From: Hymenobacter fodinae
Lineage (GTDB): Bacteria > Bacteroidota > Bacteroidia > Cytophagales > Hymenobacteraceae
NCBI RefSeq assembly: GCF_004745825.1
Contig: NZ_SRLA01000007.1
Span: forward strand, 62,001-126,000
Length of the DNA stretch: 64,000 nt
Direction of reading: 5' to 3'
The position numbers and the translations under genes are program-made. Positions 17,664 through 26,787 of the stretch are shown here, in pieces. Under the pieces are notes generated by a model. That model saw nothing but the letters and a program-made list of their open reading frames with translations, made no database searches and was not told where the DNA came from. The stretch's first letter is position 1, and every line of letters begins with the position of its first letter.

Positions 17664-18356
17664 TTAGCGGTAGTTGAGCAGGGCCTTGTAGGTGCGCGCG
17701 ATACGCGGGGGCGGCACTCGCAGGAAGAACATCGAGAAAGCCGTCAGATTCGCCAGCTGCACCCGCAGCCAGCTGTTGGTTTCGTACTTGCGGGCCGACA
17801 CCACCACGTCCTGGGGTACGACCAGGAACGCGGCTCTCTGGCGAATGCGCCGGATCATGTCGAAGTCCTCCATGATGCAGTAGTGCTCGTCGAAGCCGCC
17901 CAGCTGCTCGAACAGCGCGCGCGTGATGAACAGGGTCTGGTCGCCGCCGCGGCTCATCAGGCCCTGAAAGCGGGTCCCGTAGCTGTTGAGGCGCAGCAGC
18001 GGGTGCCGGGAATCGAAGCGGAAGCGGTAGCAGCCGGCCGGGTACCCGTCGCGCACGGCCCGCCGGACGGTGGTAACGTAGCCGGGATGGATCCGCACGT
18101 CGGCGTGGACGAAGTAGAGGATGTCGCCGGCCGCGTGCCGGGCGCCGTGGTTCATCTGGCTGGCCCGGCCGGGCTTGGGCGCGAGCAGCACCGTGGCGCC
18201 GGCCTGGCGCGCCGCGTCGGCGGTGCCGTCGGGGCTGCCGGCGTCGACGACGATGATTTCCACGTCGTGCCCGGGGTCGTGCCGGCGCAGCTCCTGCACC
18301 AGCCGGGCAATGTTATCGGCTTCGTGGTAAGTGGGAATGATGACGCTGATGTGCAT
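17664..18356 (-). CDS. TIGR04283-type family 2 glycosyltransferase
   Basis: A 230-residue GT-A glycosyltransferase. N-terminal ISVIIPTYHEADNI, nucleotide-binding VVDAGSPDGT, then KPGRASQMNHGA, and FVHADVRI carrying the DxD-like metal site (HAD). The compact size and the GRASQMNHG motif are those of the TIGR04283 group, associated with arsS-type radical SAM genes. It probably transfers a sugar from a nucleotide donor at the cytoplasmic face of the membrane. The TIGR04282 partner common in other arsenosugar loci is not in the window. Confidence 0.85.
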   Translation of the reverse strand: MHISVIIPTYHEADNIARLVQELRRHDPGHDVEIIVVDAGSPDGTADAARQAGATVLLAPKPGRASQMNHGARHAAGDILYFVHADVRIHPGYVTTVRRAVRDGYPAGCYRFRFDSRHPLLRLNSYGTRFQGLMSRGGDQTLFITRALFEQLGGFDEHYCIMEDFDMIRRIRQRAAFLVVPQDVVVSARKYETNSWLRVQLANLTAFSMFFLRVPPPRIARTYKALLNYR

Positions 18357-18400
18357 AGCGGGGAAGGCGGGCGGGAGAACGGTTGGGGTTCGGAAGATGG

Positions 18401-19495
18401 TTAAAAAGCTTCGCCGATGGTGAGGTAGAAGCCACTGGAATTGCGGCCCAGGCCGTAGTCAATGCGCAGGTTCAGGTGGTCGCGGCGGTTGACGGTGAAG
18501 CGCAGCCCGGCGCCGTAGGCGGCTTTAGGCGCATCCAGGCGGAGCAGCTGCTGCGCATCACCCAGCACGCCCACCCCGCCGAAGACCACGGCCCCCAGGC
18601 GCTTGTAGACCGGCAGCCGCAGCTCCGACTGCAGCCCGGCCGCGTTCTGATCGCGGTAGCGGCCCTCGTAGTAGCCGCGCAGGCGCCGGGTGCCGCCCAG
18701 CAGCGAGAGGGCATTAAAGGGCGCGGTGCCGGCCGTGTAGCTCACGAAGTAGTTCAGGGCCAGCACGGTGCGCGGCGCGAGGCGGTGGTAGGATGACACG
18801 TCGGCGGAAAGGCGGCTGAAGCGCGTGGTTTCGCCGCCCGCCCCGGCGCCCGCGGCCCGGTTGCGGGGCAGGTAGGTCACGTCGGCCACCACGCCCCGCG
18901 TGGGGAAGAACACCCGGTCGCGGGCGTCGAAGAACAGGCCCAGCCCGCCACCCGTGAGCCGGCTGCCCCGCCCGCCGGGCACCAGGCCGCTGGCCAGCTC
19001 GCCGGCCGGCACCACGTGGGTGACGTCGTAGTCCTCGTACTGGTAGCGCAGGCCGGCGTACAGCTGGCCGCGCCGCCAGCCGGGCACGATGCGGCGGAAC
19101 GCGTTGACGCGGATGCGGGGGAAATGCACGCCGTACAGCTCTTTCGCCGCCGCCCGCTCGCCCACGCCGAAGAAGTAGTAGCTGTAGCGGTAGTAGCCGG
19201 CCTCGCCGTAGGCGTAGTAGCGGTTGTGGTCGTAGAACAGTTGGAACGGCAGGTACACGAGCAGCTGCCGGTTCTGGGTGTAGGCCACGCCGAAGGTGAG
19301 CTGCGAAGGACGGGCCGTGCTGTCGCCCGCGTCGCGGCGGAAGCGCAGCGTGGCCGTGGCCGCCGCGCCAAACGCCAGCCTCGTTTCGGGGGTGTAGTAC
19401 ACCACCGGCAGCGGAAACACGGACACGCGTTTGGGTACGCTGTCGGGGGGCGTATGCCAGCTGGAAAGGCCAAGCAGCGTAGTGGTCAGAAGCAT
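18401..19495 (-). CDS. BamA/Omp85-like outer membrane beta-barrel protein without POTRA domains
   Basis: About 364 residues: a hydrophobic N-terminus (MLLTTTLLGLSS) and then a string of amphipathic beta strands with alternating aromatic residues. It contains SLLGGTRRLRGYYEGRYRD, the Omp85 strand-16/lid-loop signature with the RGY-type motif, and it ends with the C-terminal Phe. No POTRA repeats precede the barrel, so it is the short surface-antigen type. The frame extends to an ATG at 19585, but that leaves only 20 bp to the divergent gene, so the ATG at 19495 is preferred. It heads the minus-strand arsS operon (44 bp gap to the glycosyltransferase). A role in lipid or product export at the outer membrane is inference. 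Confidence 0.8.
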   Translation of the reverse strand: MLLTTTLLGLSSWHTPPDSVPKRVSVFPLPVVYYTPETRLAFGAAATATLRFRRDAGDSTARPSQLTFGVAYTQNRQLLVYLPFQLFYDHNRYYAYGEAGYYRYSYYFFGVGERAAAKELYGVHFPRIRVNAFRRIVPGWRRGQLYAGLRYQYEDYDVTHVVPAGELASGLVPGGRGSRLTGGGLGLFFDARDRVFFPTRGVVADVTYLPRNRAAGAGAGGETTRFSRLSADVSSYHRLAPRTVLALNYFVSYTAGTAPFNALSLLGGTRRLRGYYEGRYRDQNAAGLQSELRLPVYKRLGAVVFGGVGVLGDAQQLLRLDAPKAAYGAGLRFTVNRRDHLNLRIDYGLGRNSSGFYLTIGEAF

Positions 19496-19605
19496 GCGGC
19501 GTAGAAGCGTTTGTACTCTTACGAAACTGCCCGGCTTGGAAGATTGCCCCGGCGGCAATCTTTTGCGGGCGTTGTTTTCGTACATGGGTACTCAGCCGTA
19601 CCATT

Positions 19606-20388
19606 ATGCGCCGAATTATTCTGACCCTCCTGCTGGCAAGCGCCGTGGGCGCCCCGCTGGCAGCCTTCGTGGCGCCTACCCCCGGCCCGGCGCCGACCAC
19701 GGTCGCCGCTTCAATCGACCACGGGGCCTACGACCGAATGCTCAAAAAATACGTCAACGATAAAGGGCTCGTCGACTACAAAGCGTGGAAAGGCAACCAG
19801 CAGGAGCTGAACCAATACCTCGACCTGCTGAGTAAAAATCCGCCGGCCGCCAGCTGGAGCCAGGCCGAGCAGATGGCCTATTGGATCAACGCCTACAACG
19901 CCTACACCATCAAGCTGATCCTGAACCACTACCCGGTGGAGAGCATCAAGGACATCGGCTCCAAGATCAAAATCCCCTTCGTGACCACGCCCTGGGCGGC
20001 CGAGTTCTTCCGCATCGGCGGCAAGAAAATGAGCCTCGACGACATCGAGCACGGCACGCTGCGCAAGCAGTACGGCGACCCGCGCATCCACTTCGCCTTG
20101 GTGTGCGCTTCGATTTCCTGTCCGCGCCTGCGCAACGAAGCCTACACGGCCGCCAAGCTCAACCAGCAGCTCGACGACCAGGGCCGCGACTTCCTAAACA
20201 GTCCGGCCAAGAACAAGGTGGGCAAGGAAAGCGCGCAGCTTTCCAAGTACTTCGATTGGTACAAGGGCGACTGGAGCAAGAACGGGCAGTCGGTAACCAA
20301 GTGGGTCCACAAGTACGCGTCCACGCCGATGGCGCCCACGGCCAAGATTACTTACCTTGACTACAATTGGAAGCTCAATGAGCAGTAA
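19606..20388 (+). CDS. DUF547 domain-containing secreted protein
   Basis: A 260-residue protein with a signal peptide (RIILTLLLASAVGAPLAA). It has the DUF547 hallmarks: AYWINAYNAYTIKLI, then GGKKMSLDDIEHGTLR, and CASISCPRLRNEAY, with the family's conserved His and Cys residues. DUF547 genes are common in arsS neighbourhoods, but their activity is not established; a transglutaminase/peptidase-like fold has been suggested for relatives. It overlaps the next gene by 11 bp. It is divergent from the BamA-like gene, about 110 bp from that gene's preferred start. Confidence 0.88.
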   Translation: MRRIILTLLLASAVGAPLAAFVAPTPGPAPTTVAASIDHGAYDRMLKKYVNDKGLVDYKAWKGNQQELNQYLDLLSKNPPAASWSQAEQMAYWINAYNAYTIKLILNHYPVESIKDIGSKIKIPFVTTPWAAEFFRIGGKKMSLDDIEHGTLRKQYGDPRIHFALVCASISCPRLRNEAYTAAKLNQQLDDQGRDFLNSPAKNKVGKESAQLSKYFDWYKGDWSKNGQSVTKWVHKYASTPMAPTAKITYLDYNWKLNEQ

Positions 20389-21022
20389 GCGAAGGCACGC
20401 GTTGTGCTTTCTGCTGGCCCTGCTTCTGGTACTGCATTCCGGCGCCGCACCGGCCCAGTCAACGAGTACTAAGCTTGTACCGGAAGAAATCCGGCGCTAT
20501 ACCATCGAGGTGGCCGGCGTGCGGGTAGGCACGATGACGGCTACCCGCCAGCCGCTGAGCAGCACCGACGTGCGCTTTACCCTGGTGAGCGACGTGCAGG
20601 TCAACTTCCTGGTATACCACCTGAAGGTGTACTACAAGGTCATCAATCAGGTGCGCAACGGGCAACTGCTGCTCTCCACCGTGGAAGCGCACACCAACCA
20701 GGGCGACTTTTCCTCGCGTACCGAGTGGAAGGGCGGCCATTACGACATCGTCGCCAACCAGTACAAGCACCAGTACCGGGGCACCGAAACCCAGCCCATT
20801 ACCTACACCGTGACGGATATGTTCTTCGGTGAGCCCCGGGGGCAGCAACGCGCCTTCGCCGAATACTTCGGTGACTATTTTCAAGTGCAACCCGTGCGGT
20901 CTGCCCGCTACCACGCCCGGCGCGACGGCCGGGAAGACGAGTACCAATATGCCAACGGACAACTGGTGACTATCATCAAGAAGAACCCGTTGAAGAACTT
21001 CATCATTCGGCAGTTGCCGTAG
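20378..21022 (+). CDS. DUF6134-like secreted protein
   Basis: A 214-residue product with a signal peptide (ALCFLLALLLVLHSGAAPA-Q). The mature part is beta-rich: RYTIEVAGVRVGTMTATR, then repeated strands and VTDMFFGEPRGQ. This pattern is typical of the DUF6134/DUF3108-like beta-barrel family of Bacteroidota. The ATG at 20378 overlaps the DUF547 stop, so the two are translationally coupled. The role is unknown; it is likely periplasmic and part of the same pathway as DUF547. A GC-rich hairpin without a T run lies at 21044-21073. Confidence 0.7.
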   Translation: MSSKRRHALCFLLALLLVLHSGAAPAQSTSTKLVPEEIRRYTIEVAGVRVGTMTATRQPLSSTDVRFTLVSDVQVNFLVYHLKVYYKVINQVRNGQLLLSTVEAHTNQGDFSSRTEWKGGHYDIVANQYKHQYRGTETQPITYTVTDMFFGEPRGQQRAFAEYFGDYFQVQPVRSARYHARRDGREDEYQYANGQLVTIIKKNPLKNFIIRQLP

Positions 21023-21209
21023 CCTGGGCAAGTGCTTTGGCGCGCCCCTGCGAGAGAAAACCTAGCAGGGGGCTCAACTCCCGGACTTGCGGCGCGCTAC
21101 GGACCGTGTTGTGGCCGCTCACTCGATAGCTTATCCCGCGCCATGACTGGCTAAAGCTGATTTGCACAGCTAAACCACCGTTTGGCTGAACAAGCGCCAG
21201 TTGCAGCGG

Positions 21210-21602
21210 TTACTGAGTGATGCGGGTCGTTGACCCTACAAATGCCTTGCTGCGGATATAATACGTGGTGGTGTCACCCAAGCCCTGGGTGGGGCTTAGG
21301 GCCAGGTTAACCGCTATCCAGTCGGGGGGATAGGATTTGCGCACGATGACAAAAAGTCCTCTGTTCAGTTCCCCTGCGACCGGATGGCGGCTGGAGTCGC
21401 TCAGGTGCCGGCAGAGGTAGGTCGGCTTGGTCAATTCCGTAATGCGGACGTTAAGCATGCCGGTTAGTGCCTCTTCAATAGTAGGTCTTAGCAGTGGGAT
21501 GGCTTGTTTGGCGGAGAGGGCGCTTATGGGAGTTGGTTTGCCAATTTGGCCCCCAGAGGCAAGTGGCAGAAGCCACGTGAGGAGGAGGAAGCGCAGAGCC
21601 AT
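21210..21602 (-). CDS. Secreted hypothetical protein
   Basis: A 130-residue product with a signal peptide (MALRFLLLTWLLPLASGG). The mature part has PLLRPTIEEALTGMLNVRI and two Cys-free beta segments near the C-terminus (DWIAVNLALSP, TTYYIRSKAF). No family is recognised. It is convergent with the DUF6134 gene. Confidence 0.45.
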   Translation of the reverse strand: MALRFLLLTWLLPLASGGQIGKPTPISALSAKQAIPLLRPTIEEALTGMLNVRITELTKPTYLCRHLSDSSRHPVAGELNRGLFVIVRKSYPPDWIAVNLALSPTQGLGDTTTYYIRSKAFVGSTTRITQ

Positions 21603-22235
21603 GTAACAAGAGCGAGAGCAAGAGCAAGAGAGACAGGTGGTAAGTTAAAGTTAATTGTTGCCGACTACACTTGGGTTACCACCTAAACGTACACGCTTTT
21701 CATGGTTTTGCTCAACAATCGAGGTAAGCAAGCGCCTAGGCTCTACGCTGAAGCTGGTGTCTAGTACTTCTAAAGCAAACTGGTTGGTTCACATAAATGG
21801 GAAATTATGTAAGGGAGGACGCGGCCTACACCCTACTTTTTGGCTCCACCTTTCGGCAATGATTCGGCCCCGACCAAATCAACTTCGGTAGGAGCTGAAC
21901 AGGTATACCTTGCTGACCGGGCAACCTGCTCATGCCGGTAGGTGATACCACGCGGGGTGGCAACCAGCGCGGCAGTCGGTTTCTCTTCGTCGGGTGTCGG
22001 CCACTTGGAAAACGTGCAGCAGTTCGTGGAAGGGTTGTGCTATTCGTTCCCAAGCAGGGCCGTCACCTTCCGTCGTACCAGGGCAAATGGAGGTATCCTG
22101 AACAGCACTACGGGTGTCAGGGGTGGGTAAACCGCATGGCCCCCGCACGCAGGCTCTTTCCGCGCGGCGCCGGCCGTAGGCCGGCTCTGCTGCTTTGCTT
22201 AGCAAGCAAGCACGCCACTTGCGCGGCCTCGTGCT
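21603..22235. other. Intergenic stretch
   Basis: About 630 bp without a gene I can support. Short frames on both strands lack protein-like continuity. The first part has purine-rich GAGCAAGAG repeats near 21610-21632. I recognise no regulatory element. Confidence 0.4.
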
Positions 22236-22577
22236 TCAGCGCACGGCGTATCCACGCTGGATGCGGCGGTTCTGGCCGAGTTGCGTGGCCAGGTGGGTGC
22301 GGCTGCCGGGGGCACGCAGCACCTGGACTAGGGCTGTATTGAGCAGCCGGGCAGTGCGACGGCACAGCGGGGTGCCTTTGCTGATATCGAGGCAGAGGTT
22401 GTCAAGTCGTTCCTCGTGCAGCAACTCGTCCTTCTCATTGTAGAAGCGCACGAGGGTGTAGTCGCGGGTGGTAAGGTTGGTTTCCAGGTTCCAGTAGCCG
22501 CCTTGCGGGGCTTGCTGTGCGTATAGCAAGGCGGGAAACAGCAGGCCCCAGAAGGCGGTGAGTAGAAGCGTTTTCAT
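22236..22577 (-). CDS. Small secreted hypothetical protein
   Basis: A 113-residue product with a signal peptide (LLLTAFWGLLFPALLYAQQ). The mature part reads YWNLETNLTTRDYTLVRFYN then EERLDNLCLDISK and LCRRTARLLN, with two Cys that may form a disulfide. Small proteins of this shape are frequent in Hymenobacter-like genomes; their function is unknown. It is divergent from the LytS-like operon starting 259 bp away. Confidence 0.6.
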   Translation of the reverse strand: MKTLLLTAFWGLLFPALLYAQQAPQGGYWNLETNLTTRDYTLVRFYNEKDELLHEERLDNLCLDISKGTPLCRRTARLLNTALVQVLRAPGSRTHLATQLGQNRRIQRGYAVR

Positions 22578-22835
22578 GGCGGGAGGTGAACTAATGGTGA
22601 AACACGGGGTAGGGGCTAGGCGCTACCTGAGGTAAAGATGGCCCGCTCGATCAGCCCGCGCTGGCTTATTCGGCCGGCGACGTACGCGTCGGGAAGTACG
22701 GTAGCCGTTGGTCGCTGAACGGCCGGTTCTGTGGTTGGTCGACAAGGCATTGACGTTGGTCTATATTCCAGATAGCTAGTGGTTTACCTGCTTCGAAATC
22801 GGTATATTCAGCTGGGCTCAACGCAGACGGGAGGT

Positions 22836-24017
22836 ATGGCTCAGGTACTAACACACACGCTGCGGCAGGTGCTGCGGGCGATAGACGAGCGGCGCGGCCT
22901 GCGCCATGCGCTGTTCTGGCTGGTCATTGGGCTGCTGGAGGCCGCGTTGCTGCGCTATAAATGCGTATTTATCGATCACCTGGGGCTGGCCCTGCTGTAT
23001 GCACTGCTGGTGCTCGGTACATTCGGGCCGGCCACCTACGCGCTGCTCTACGGGGTGCTGCCCGAACTCTGGGGCGAGCCGCCCCGCTACGGCCGCCTAC
23101 TAATCCGGGCGCTAGGGTGGTGGGGTGCAACGTCCGTGCTGTCCTATGCCGGGTGGGCCTGGGGGCTGCTGCCGCTGCGGGCGGCAATGGCGGCTGGCCC
23201 CCCGGATGCGCAGCTGGCGTTGTCGCCGGCGCTGCACCTGCCCCTGCTCCTGACGGCTGGAGTCGCCGCCGGGTTGTGGGGCTACCGCCGGTGGCGCCGC
23301 AAGGAGTTGGCCAATGAACAGCTCCAGCAGGAAAACTCCCGGGCGGAGCTACAGCTGCTGCAAGCCCAGATCCACCCGCATTTTCTCTTCAACACGCTCA
23401 ATAACCTCTACGCCCTCACGCTACGGCAGTCGCAGGAGGCGCCGCGGGTGGTGGAGCGGCTGCGGGCGCTGCTGCATTTCGTGGTAGAGCAGGGCCACGC
23501 GCCGCTGGTGAGCCTGCGCGCCGAGCTGGCCCTGCTACGCAATTACGTCGCCCTGGAGCAGTTGCGCTACGGCCCCCGCCTGACGGTGGTGTTCAACGCC
23601 GCCGTCATGCCACCCCGGGCGGGCATTGCGCCGCTGCTGCTACTGCCGCTGGTCGAAAACGCCTTCAAGCACGGCTCCGCCGAGCAGGTGGGGGCCGCCC
23701 GCATCGTCATTCAGCTGGGCCTGGCCCCCGGCACCCTCACCTGCACCATCTTCAACTCGAAAACTACGGATGCCCCCGCTGGAACCGGCGGAATTGGCTT
23801 GCACAACGTGCGGCAGCGCCTGCAGCTGCTGTACCCCGGGCAGCACCACCTCGAAGTGCAGGTGCTGCCCGATTCGTTTCGCGTGCAGCTGCGCCTGCGC
23901 TTGCGAGAAGTGGACGGGGCCGCCCGGCCGCCCCGCCGGCGGGCTGGGCAGGGGGCGGGCCGGCCCCTTCGGCGCGCCCGGTTGCCGGCCGCCGCTAGCA
24001 ACCGGATGCCCGCATGA
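22836..24017 (+). CDS. LytS/YehU-type sensor histidine kinase
   Basis: A 393-residue membrane kinase. Four hydrophobic segments occupy residues 25-150, then a short coiled linker and the HisK_5 motif QIHPHFLFNTLNNL with the expected phosphoacceptor H182. The N box LPLVENAFKHGS and the G box GGIGLHNVRQRL are intact, so ATP binding is likely. The frame extends to 22779, but the ATG at 22836 puts the first membrane helix at the usual distance. It overlaps the next gene by 4 bp (ATGA) and shares an operon with a second LytS-like gene and a LytTR regulator. Confidence 0.88.
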   Translation: MAQVLTHTLRQVLRAIDERRGLRHALFWLVIGLLEAALLRYKCVFIDHLGLALLYALLVLGTFGPATYALLYGVLPELWGEPPRYGRLLIRALGWWGATSVLSYAGWAWGLLPLRAAMAAGPPDAQLALSPALHLPLLLTAGVAAGLWGYRRWRRKELANEQLQQENSRAELQLLQAQIHPHFLFNTLNNLYALTLRQSQEAPRVVERLRALLHFVVEQGHAPLVSLRAELALLRNYVALEQLRYGPRLTVVFNAAVMPPRAGIAPLLLLPLVENAFKHGSAEQVGAARIVIQLGLAPGTLTCTIFNSKTTDAPAGTGGIGLHNVRQRLQLLYPGQHHLEVQVLPDSFRVQLRLRLREVDGAARPPRRRAGQGAGRPLRRARLPAAASNRMPA

Positions 24018-25138
24018 GCGGCGCGCTACGATACCGGGTGGTCCGGCACGGGCTGTTCTGGGTGGCGGTGCTGGCCTTGTCCCTGATCCTGCAGCTGCCC
24101 GCGCACTGGGGCAACGGCACCGGGCTGTACGTCATTGGCTTGTTTTTTAACCAGCTGCCAGCTTCCATGCTGGTCACGTATCCGCTGCTGTACTGGCTGC
24201 TGCCCCGGCTGATGCGGCAGCGCCAGATCCTGGCGTTTGGGCTGCTGCTGGCCGCCTGGGGAGCCGCCTGCGCCCTGCTGACGGTGCTGACGGTCATCTG
24301 GTTTGATGTTGTGGTGATGCCGAGGCTATTTCACGCCCCCATTGATCGGGCAGTTCACCAGGGCCGCAGCTACTGGCACTTAAACTACACCTTCTTCATT
24401 ACCCTGCTGACGGCCGGCATTGCCGTGACGGTGAAAATTGCCCGCCAGTGGGAGACCCAGCGCCGCCAGCGCCAGCAATTGGAACAACAGCGGCTGCAGA
24501 CCGAGCTGCAGCTGCTGAAGGCCCAGCTGCAGCCGGCGTTCCTGTTCGGTACGCTCCGGTCGCTGCAGCGTCTCACGGCTGCCAAGGCGCCGGAGGCGCC
24601 GGGGGCGGTGCTGCACCTAGCCGAACTGCTGCGCTACATGCTCTACGAAAGTCCCCGCGACTCGGTGCCGCTGGCCGACGAAGTAGCTATGATGCAGCGC
24701 TACGTGGCGCTGGAGCAGCTCCGACTGGGCCACCGCGTGGAGGTGTCGCTCAACTTCAGCGGCGCGTTGGCGGAGTACGTCATCGAGCCGCTGCTGCTGC
24801 TGCCATTCCTGGAACACGCGTTTCGGCACGGAACCGCCGCCGCCCTGGACTGCGCTTGGATCAGCATCGACCTGGTAGTGTGCCCCTCTCGGCTCGAACT
24901 CAAAGTTATCCATAGCCAGCTACCCGGTGCGGCGGACTGGACAGAGGACGCGAGCCTGTGCCGCGTGCGCCAGCGGCTGGAGCACCACTACGCCGGACGC
25001 TACCAGTTGCTGGTAGTGCCGGAACCCGATACCCTCCTGATTATCCTGCACCTGCCGCTCGCGGCGCGGGCCCAGCTGGCTGGGGGCCGGCTGGGCCCGA
25101 CGGCGACCGAAGCTGCGCTTCAACCGCAACTCCCATGA
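24014..25138 (+). CDS. LytS-like membrane protein lacking kinase motifs (pseudokinase)
   Basis: A 374-residue paralogue of the preceding kinase with four membrane segments (to about residue 142) and the same downstream fold. The phosphoacceptor motif is changed to QLQPAFLFGTL, with Ala175 where the His should be and Gly for Asn. The N box reads LPFLEHAFRHGT with His for the catalytic Asn. The G-box glycines are missing (SLCRVRQRLEHHY). It should neither autophosphorylate nor bind ATP normally. The reading frame is intact and coupled on both sides by ATGA overlaps, so it is maintained. It may act as a sensory or regulatory partner in a heterodimer with the first kinase. Confidence 0.85.
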   Translation: MSGALRYRVVRHGLFWVAVLALSLILQLPAHWGNGTGLYVIGLFFNQLPASMLVTYPLLYWLLPRLMRQRQILAFGLLLAAWGAACALLTVLTVIWFDVVVMPRLFHAPIDRAVHQGRSYWHLNYTFFITLLTAGIAVTVKIARQWETQRRQRQQLEQQRLQTELQLLKAQLQPAFLFGTLRSLQRLTAAKAPEAPGAVLHLAELLRYMLYESPRDSVPLADEVAMMQRYVALEQLRLGHRVEVSLNFSGALAEYVIEPLLLLPFLEHAFRHGTAAALDCAWISIDLVVCPSRLELKVIHSQLPGAADWTEDASLCRVRQRLEHHYAGRYQLLVVPEPDTLLIILHLPLAARAQLAGGRLGPTATEAALQPQLP

Positions 25139-25839
25139 ACCTCACGTGTCTGCTGGTCGACGACGAGCCGCCAGCCCTGGAAGTCCTGACCGCTTACGTG
25201 CAGGAAGTGGCCCACCTGAAGCTGGTCGGCACCTGCGAAAATGCCTTGCAGGCCTTCGCCGTCCTGCAGCAGCAGCCCGTCGACCTGCTCTTCCTCGACA
25301 TCAAGATGCCCAAGATGCTGGGCACGGATTTTCTGCGCAGCCTGCCGCACCCGCCACTAGTCATCTTCACCACCGCCTACCGCGACTACGCCTACGAGGG
25401 CTTCGAGCTGAACGCGGTGGACTACCTGCTCAAGCCCGTGTCGCTGGAGCGGTTTCTGAAGGCCGTGGCCAAAGCCACCAAAACCGAACCCTCGCCCGTG
25501 CCGGTCGAAGCGCCGGCCGGGCCCAACCCCGACGCCTTCCTGTACTTCCGCATCGACCGCAAAATGGTGAAGGTGATGCTCCGCGAAGTGCTGTACGTGG
25601 AGGGCCTGAAGGATTACGTGAAGATTCACTGTGCCGTGGGGCCAACCCTGGTGGTCAAGCAAACCATTAACAGCATGGAGGAAAAGCTCTCGGCCAGCAA
25701 CTTTCTGCGGGTCCACCGCTCCTTTATCGTGGCCCTCGACAAAGTACGCACTTATAGCCCGAGCCACCTGGAAGTAGCCGGGCAGGAAGTTCCTATCGGG
25801 CGCATGTACCGCCAGCAGGTCGGTGCGGTGTTCCGGTAA
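25135..25839 (+). CDS. LytTR-family response regulator
   Basis: A 234-residue regulator. The receiver domain (1-120) has LVDDEPPAL, the phosphorylation site FLDIKMP (Asp55), the Thr in FTTAYRDYA and the Lys in DYLLKPV. A Pro-rich linker leads to the LytTR DNA-binding domain (about 138-234; YVEGLKDYVKIH, FLRVHRSFIV). The ATG at 25135 overlaps the stop of the pseudokinase. It is the likely output of the two upstream LytS-like proteins. Targets are unknown. Confidence 0.93.
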   Translation: MNLTCLLVDDEPPALEVLTAYVQEVAHLKLVGTCENALQAFAVLQQQPVDLLFLDIKMPKMLGTDFLRSLPHPPLVIFTTAYRDYAYEGFELNAVDYLLKPVSLERFLKAVAKATKTEPSPVPVEAPAGPNPDAFLYFRIDRKMVKVMLREVLYVEGLKDYVKIHCAVGPTLVVKQTINSMEEKLSASNFLRVHRSFIVALDKVRTYSPSHLEVAGQEVPIGRMYRQQVGAVFR

Positions 25840-26100
25840 GCGCGGTGGCCCGGTAGAGTACGGGTACTAGTCTTTGCGGCGTGGAGCAATGCTGGAAGCC
25901 ATAGGGCAGCGTGTCGGGCAGCGCGGCGTAGACCCCGTCGGCCAGTTTGGGCAGGGGGAGTTCCACCTGGATGGCATCCCCGCTGGGCAGGACCGGGGGG
26001 CGCGGGATCCGTGGCTGTCACCGCCCAGGCATGCGGATAGGGCAGAAAGGGGCGCTGGGCATATACTTCATCGTGGCCGCCCTGCAAGGAGAGGCTTGAC
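25840..26100. other. Intergenic stretch, possible decayed frame
   Basis: Between the LytTR gene and the PAS protein. On the minus strand, two frames joined near 26000 give a protein-like stretch (for example AIQVELPLPKLADGVYAALP), but there is no recognisable family and an apparent frameshift, so I do not call a gene. Confidence 0.3.
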
Positions 26101-26787
26101 CTAGTTCGAGTCGTGCAAGGGAATCCGAATCCGCACGTACGCCCCGCCGTCCACCACTTCCCGTTTGAGGGGGATCTCGGAGGATTCGAGAAACTCCTCG
26201 TCCACCAGGTAGCGAATCAATTGGAGACTCTGCCGGCTGGTCTGTTGCAGCACGGGCAGGAGCTGCCGCAGCTCCGGGTCCGTGGCGGGGTCCAGGCGTT
26301 GGTGCAAGACCCCCGCTATGCGATCCACCATGGCAAACCTACTGGCCAAATCATGGGAGAGAATCTCCAGCACCGTGTTTTTCTTGATGCTGAACTTCTG
26401 GCTGCTGTCGGCGTGGCGTTTCTGTTCGGTGATTTCGCGCAGCGTGCCGCCCAGCCAGGTCTGGCCGTGCGCATCGTGTTGCCAGTAGGGAACGAGCACA
26501 AACCAACGGTCCGGCCCGTCCTCGGAGCGCAGGCACAGGTCGACTTCTTCGCGCAATCGCCCCACTTGCCACAGCTTCCAGTAGTGCTGCCAGACCGGCA
26601 CCTCCTCGGCGGGCACGCGAGCGAGCAGGGCCGGCAGTTCGTCGTTCACCTGCTCCCCGTGACCGCCGAGGACGTGCTCGTAGGCGGCGTTTACGTACAC
26701 AATCCGCCGCTCGGTCAGGCTGTACAGGAACTGAATGTGTCCTTGCGCAGCTGCTTGCTGGAGAAAAAACTCGGCCGGCCTCACCAT
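26101..26787 (-). CDS. PAS-HisKA protein lacking an ATPase domain (truncated histidine kinase)
   Basis: A 228-residue soluble protein. A PAS domain spans about residues 15-125 (VYVNAAYEHVLG, WLGGTLREITEQK). A dimerisation/phosphoacceptor helix pair follows (LEILSHDLASRFAMVDRI, H145). After the second helix the protein jumps from LKREVVD to GGAYVRIRIPL, which looks like the last strand of a HATPase domain. About 100 residues of the catalytic domain are therefore missing, most simply by an in-frame deletion. It could still be phosphorylated by another kinase or compete for dimer formation. It stands alone. Confidence 0.75.
   Translation of the reverse strand: MVRPAEFFLQQAAAQGHIQFLYSLTERRIVYVNAAYEHVLGGHGEQVNDELPALLARVPAEEVPVWQHYWKLWQVGRLREEVDLCLRSEDGPDRWFVLVPYWQHDAHGQTWLGGTLREITEQKRHADSSQKFSIKKNTVLEILSHDLASRFAMVDRIAGVLHQRLDPATDPELRQLLPVLQQTSRQSLQLIRYLVDEEFLESSEIPLKREVVDGGAYVRIRIPLHDSN

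Noticed and set aside
18714..19700. Minus-strand frame of 328 codons overlapping the BamA-like gene
   Set aside because: Arg/Ala/Pro-rich alternative frame; the other frame gives a clear Omp85 barrel.
21044..21073. GC-rich hairpin after DUF6134
   Set aside because: Short arms with a bulge and no T run; too weak to call a terminator.
25874..26104. Plus-strand frame between LytTR and the PAS gene
   Set aside because: Composition is not protein-like and there is no domain.
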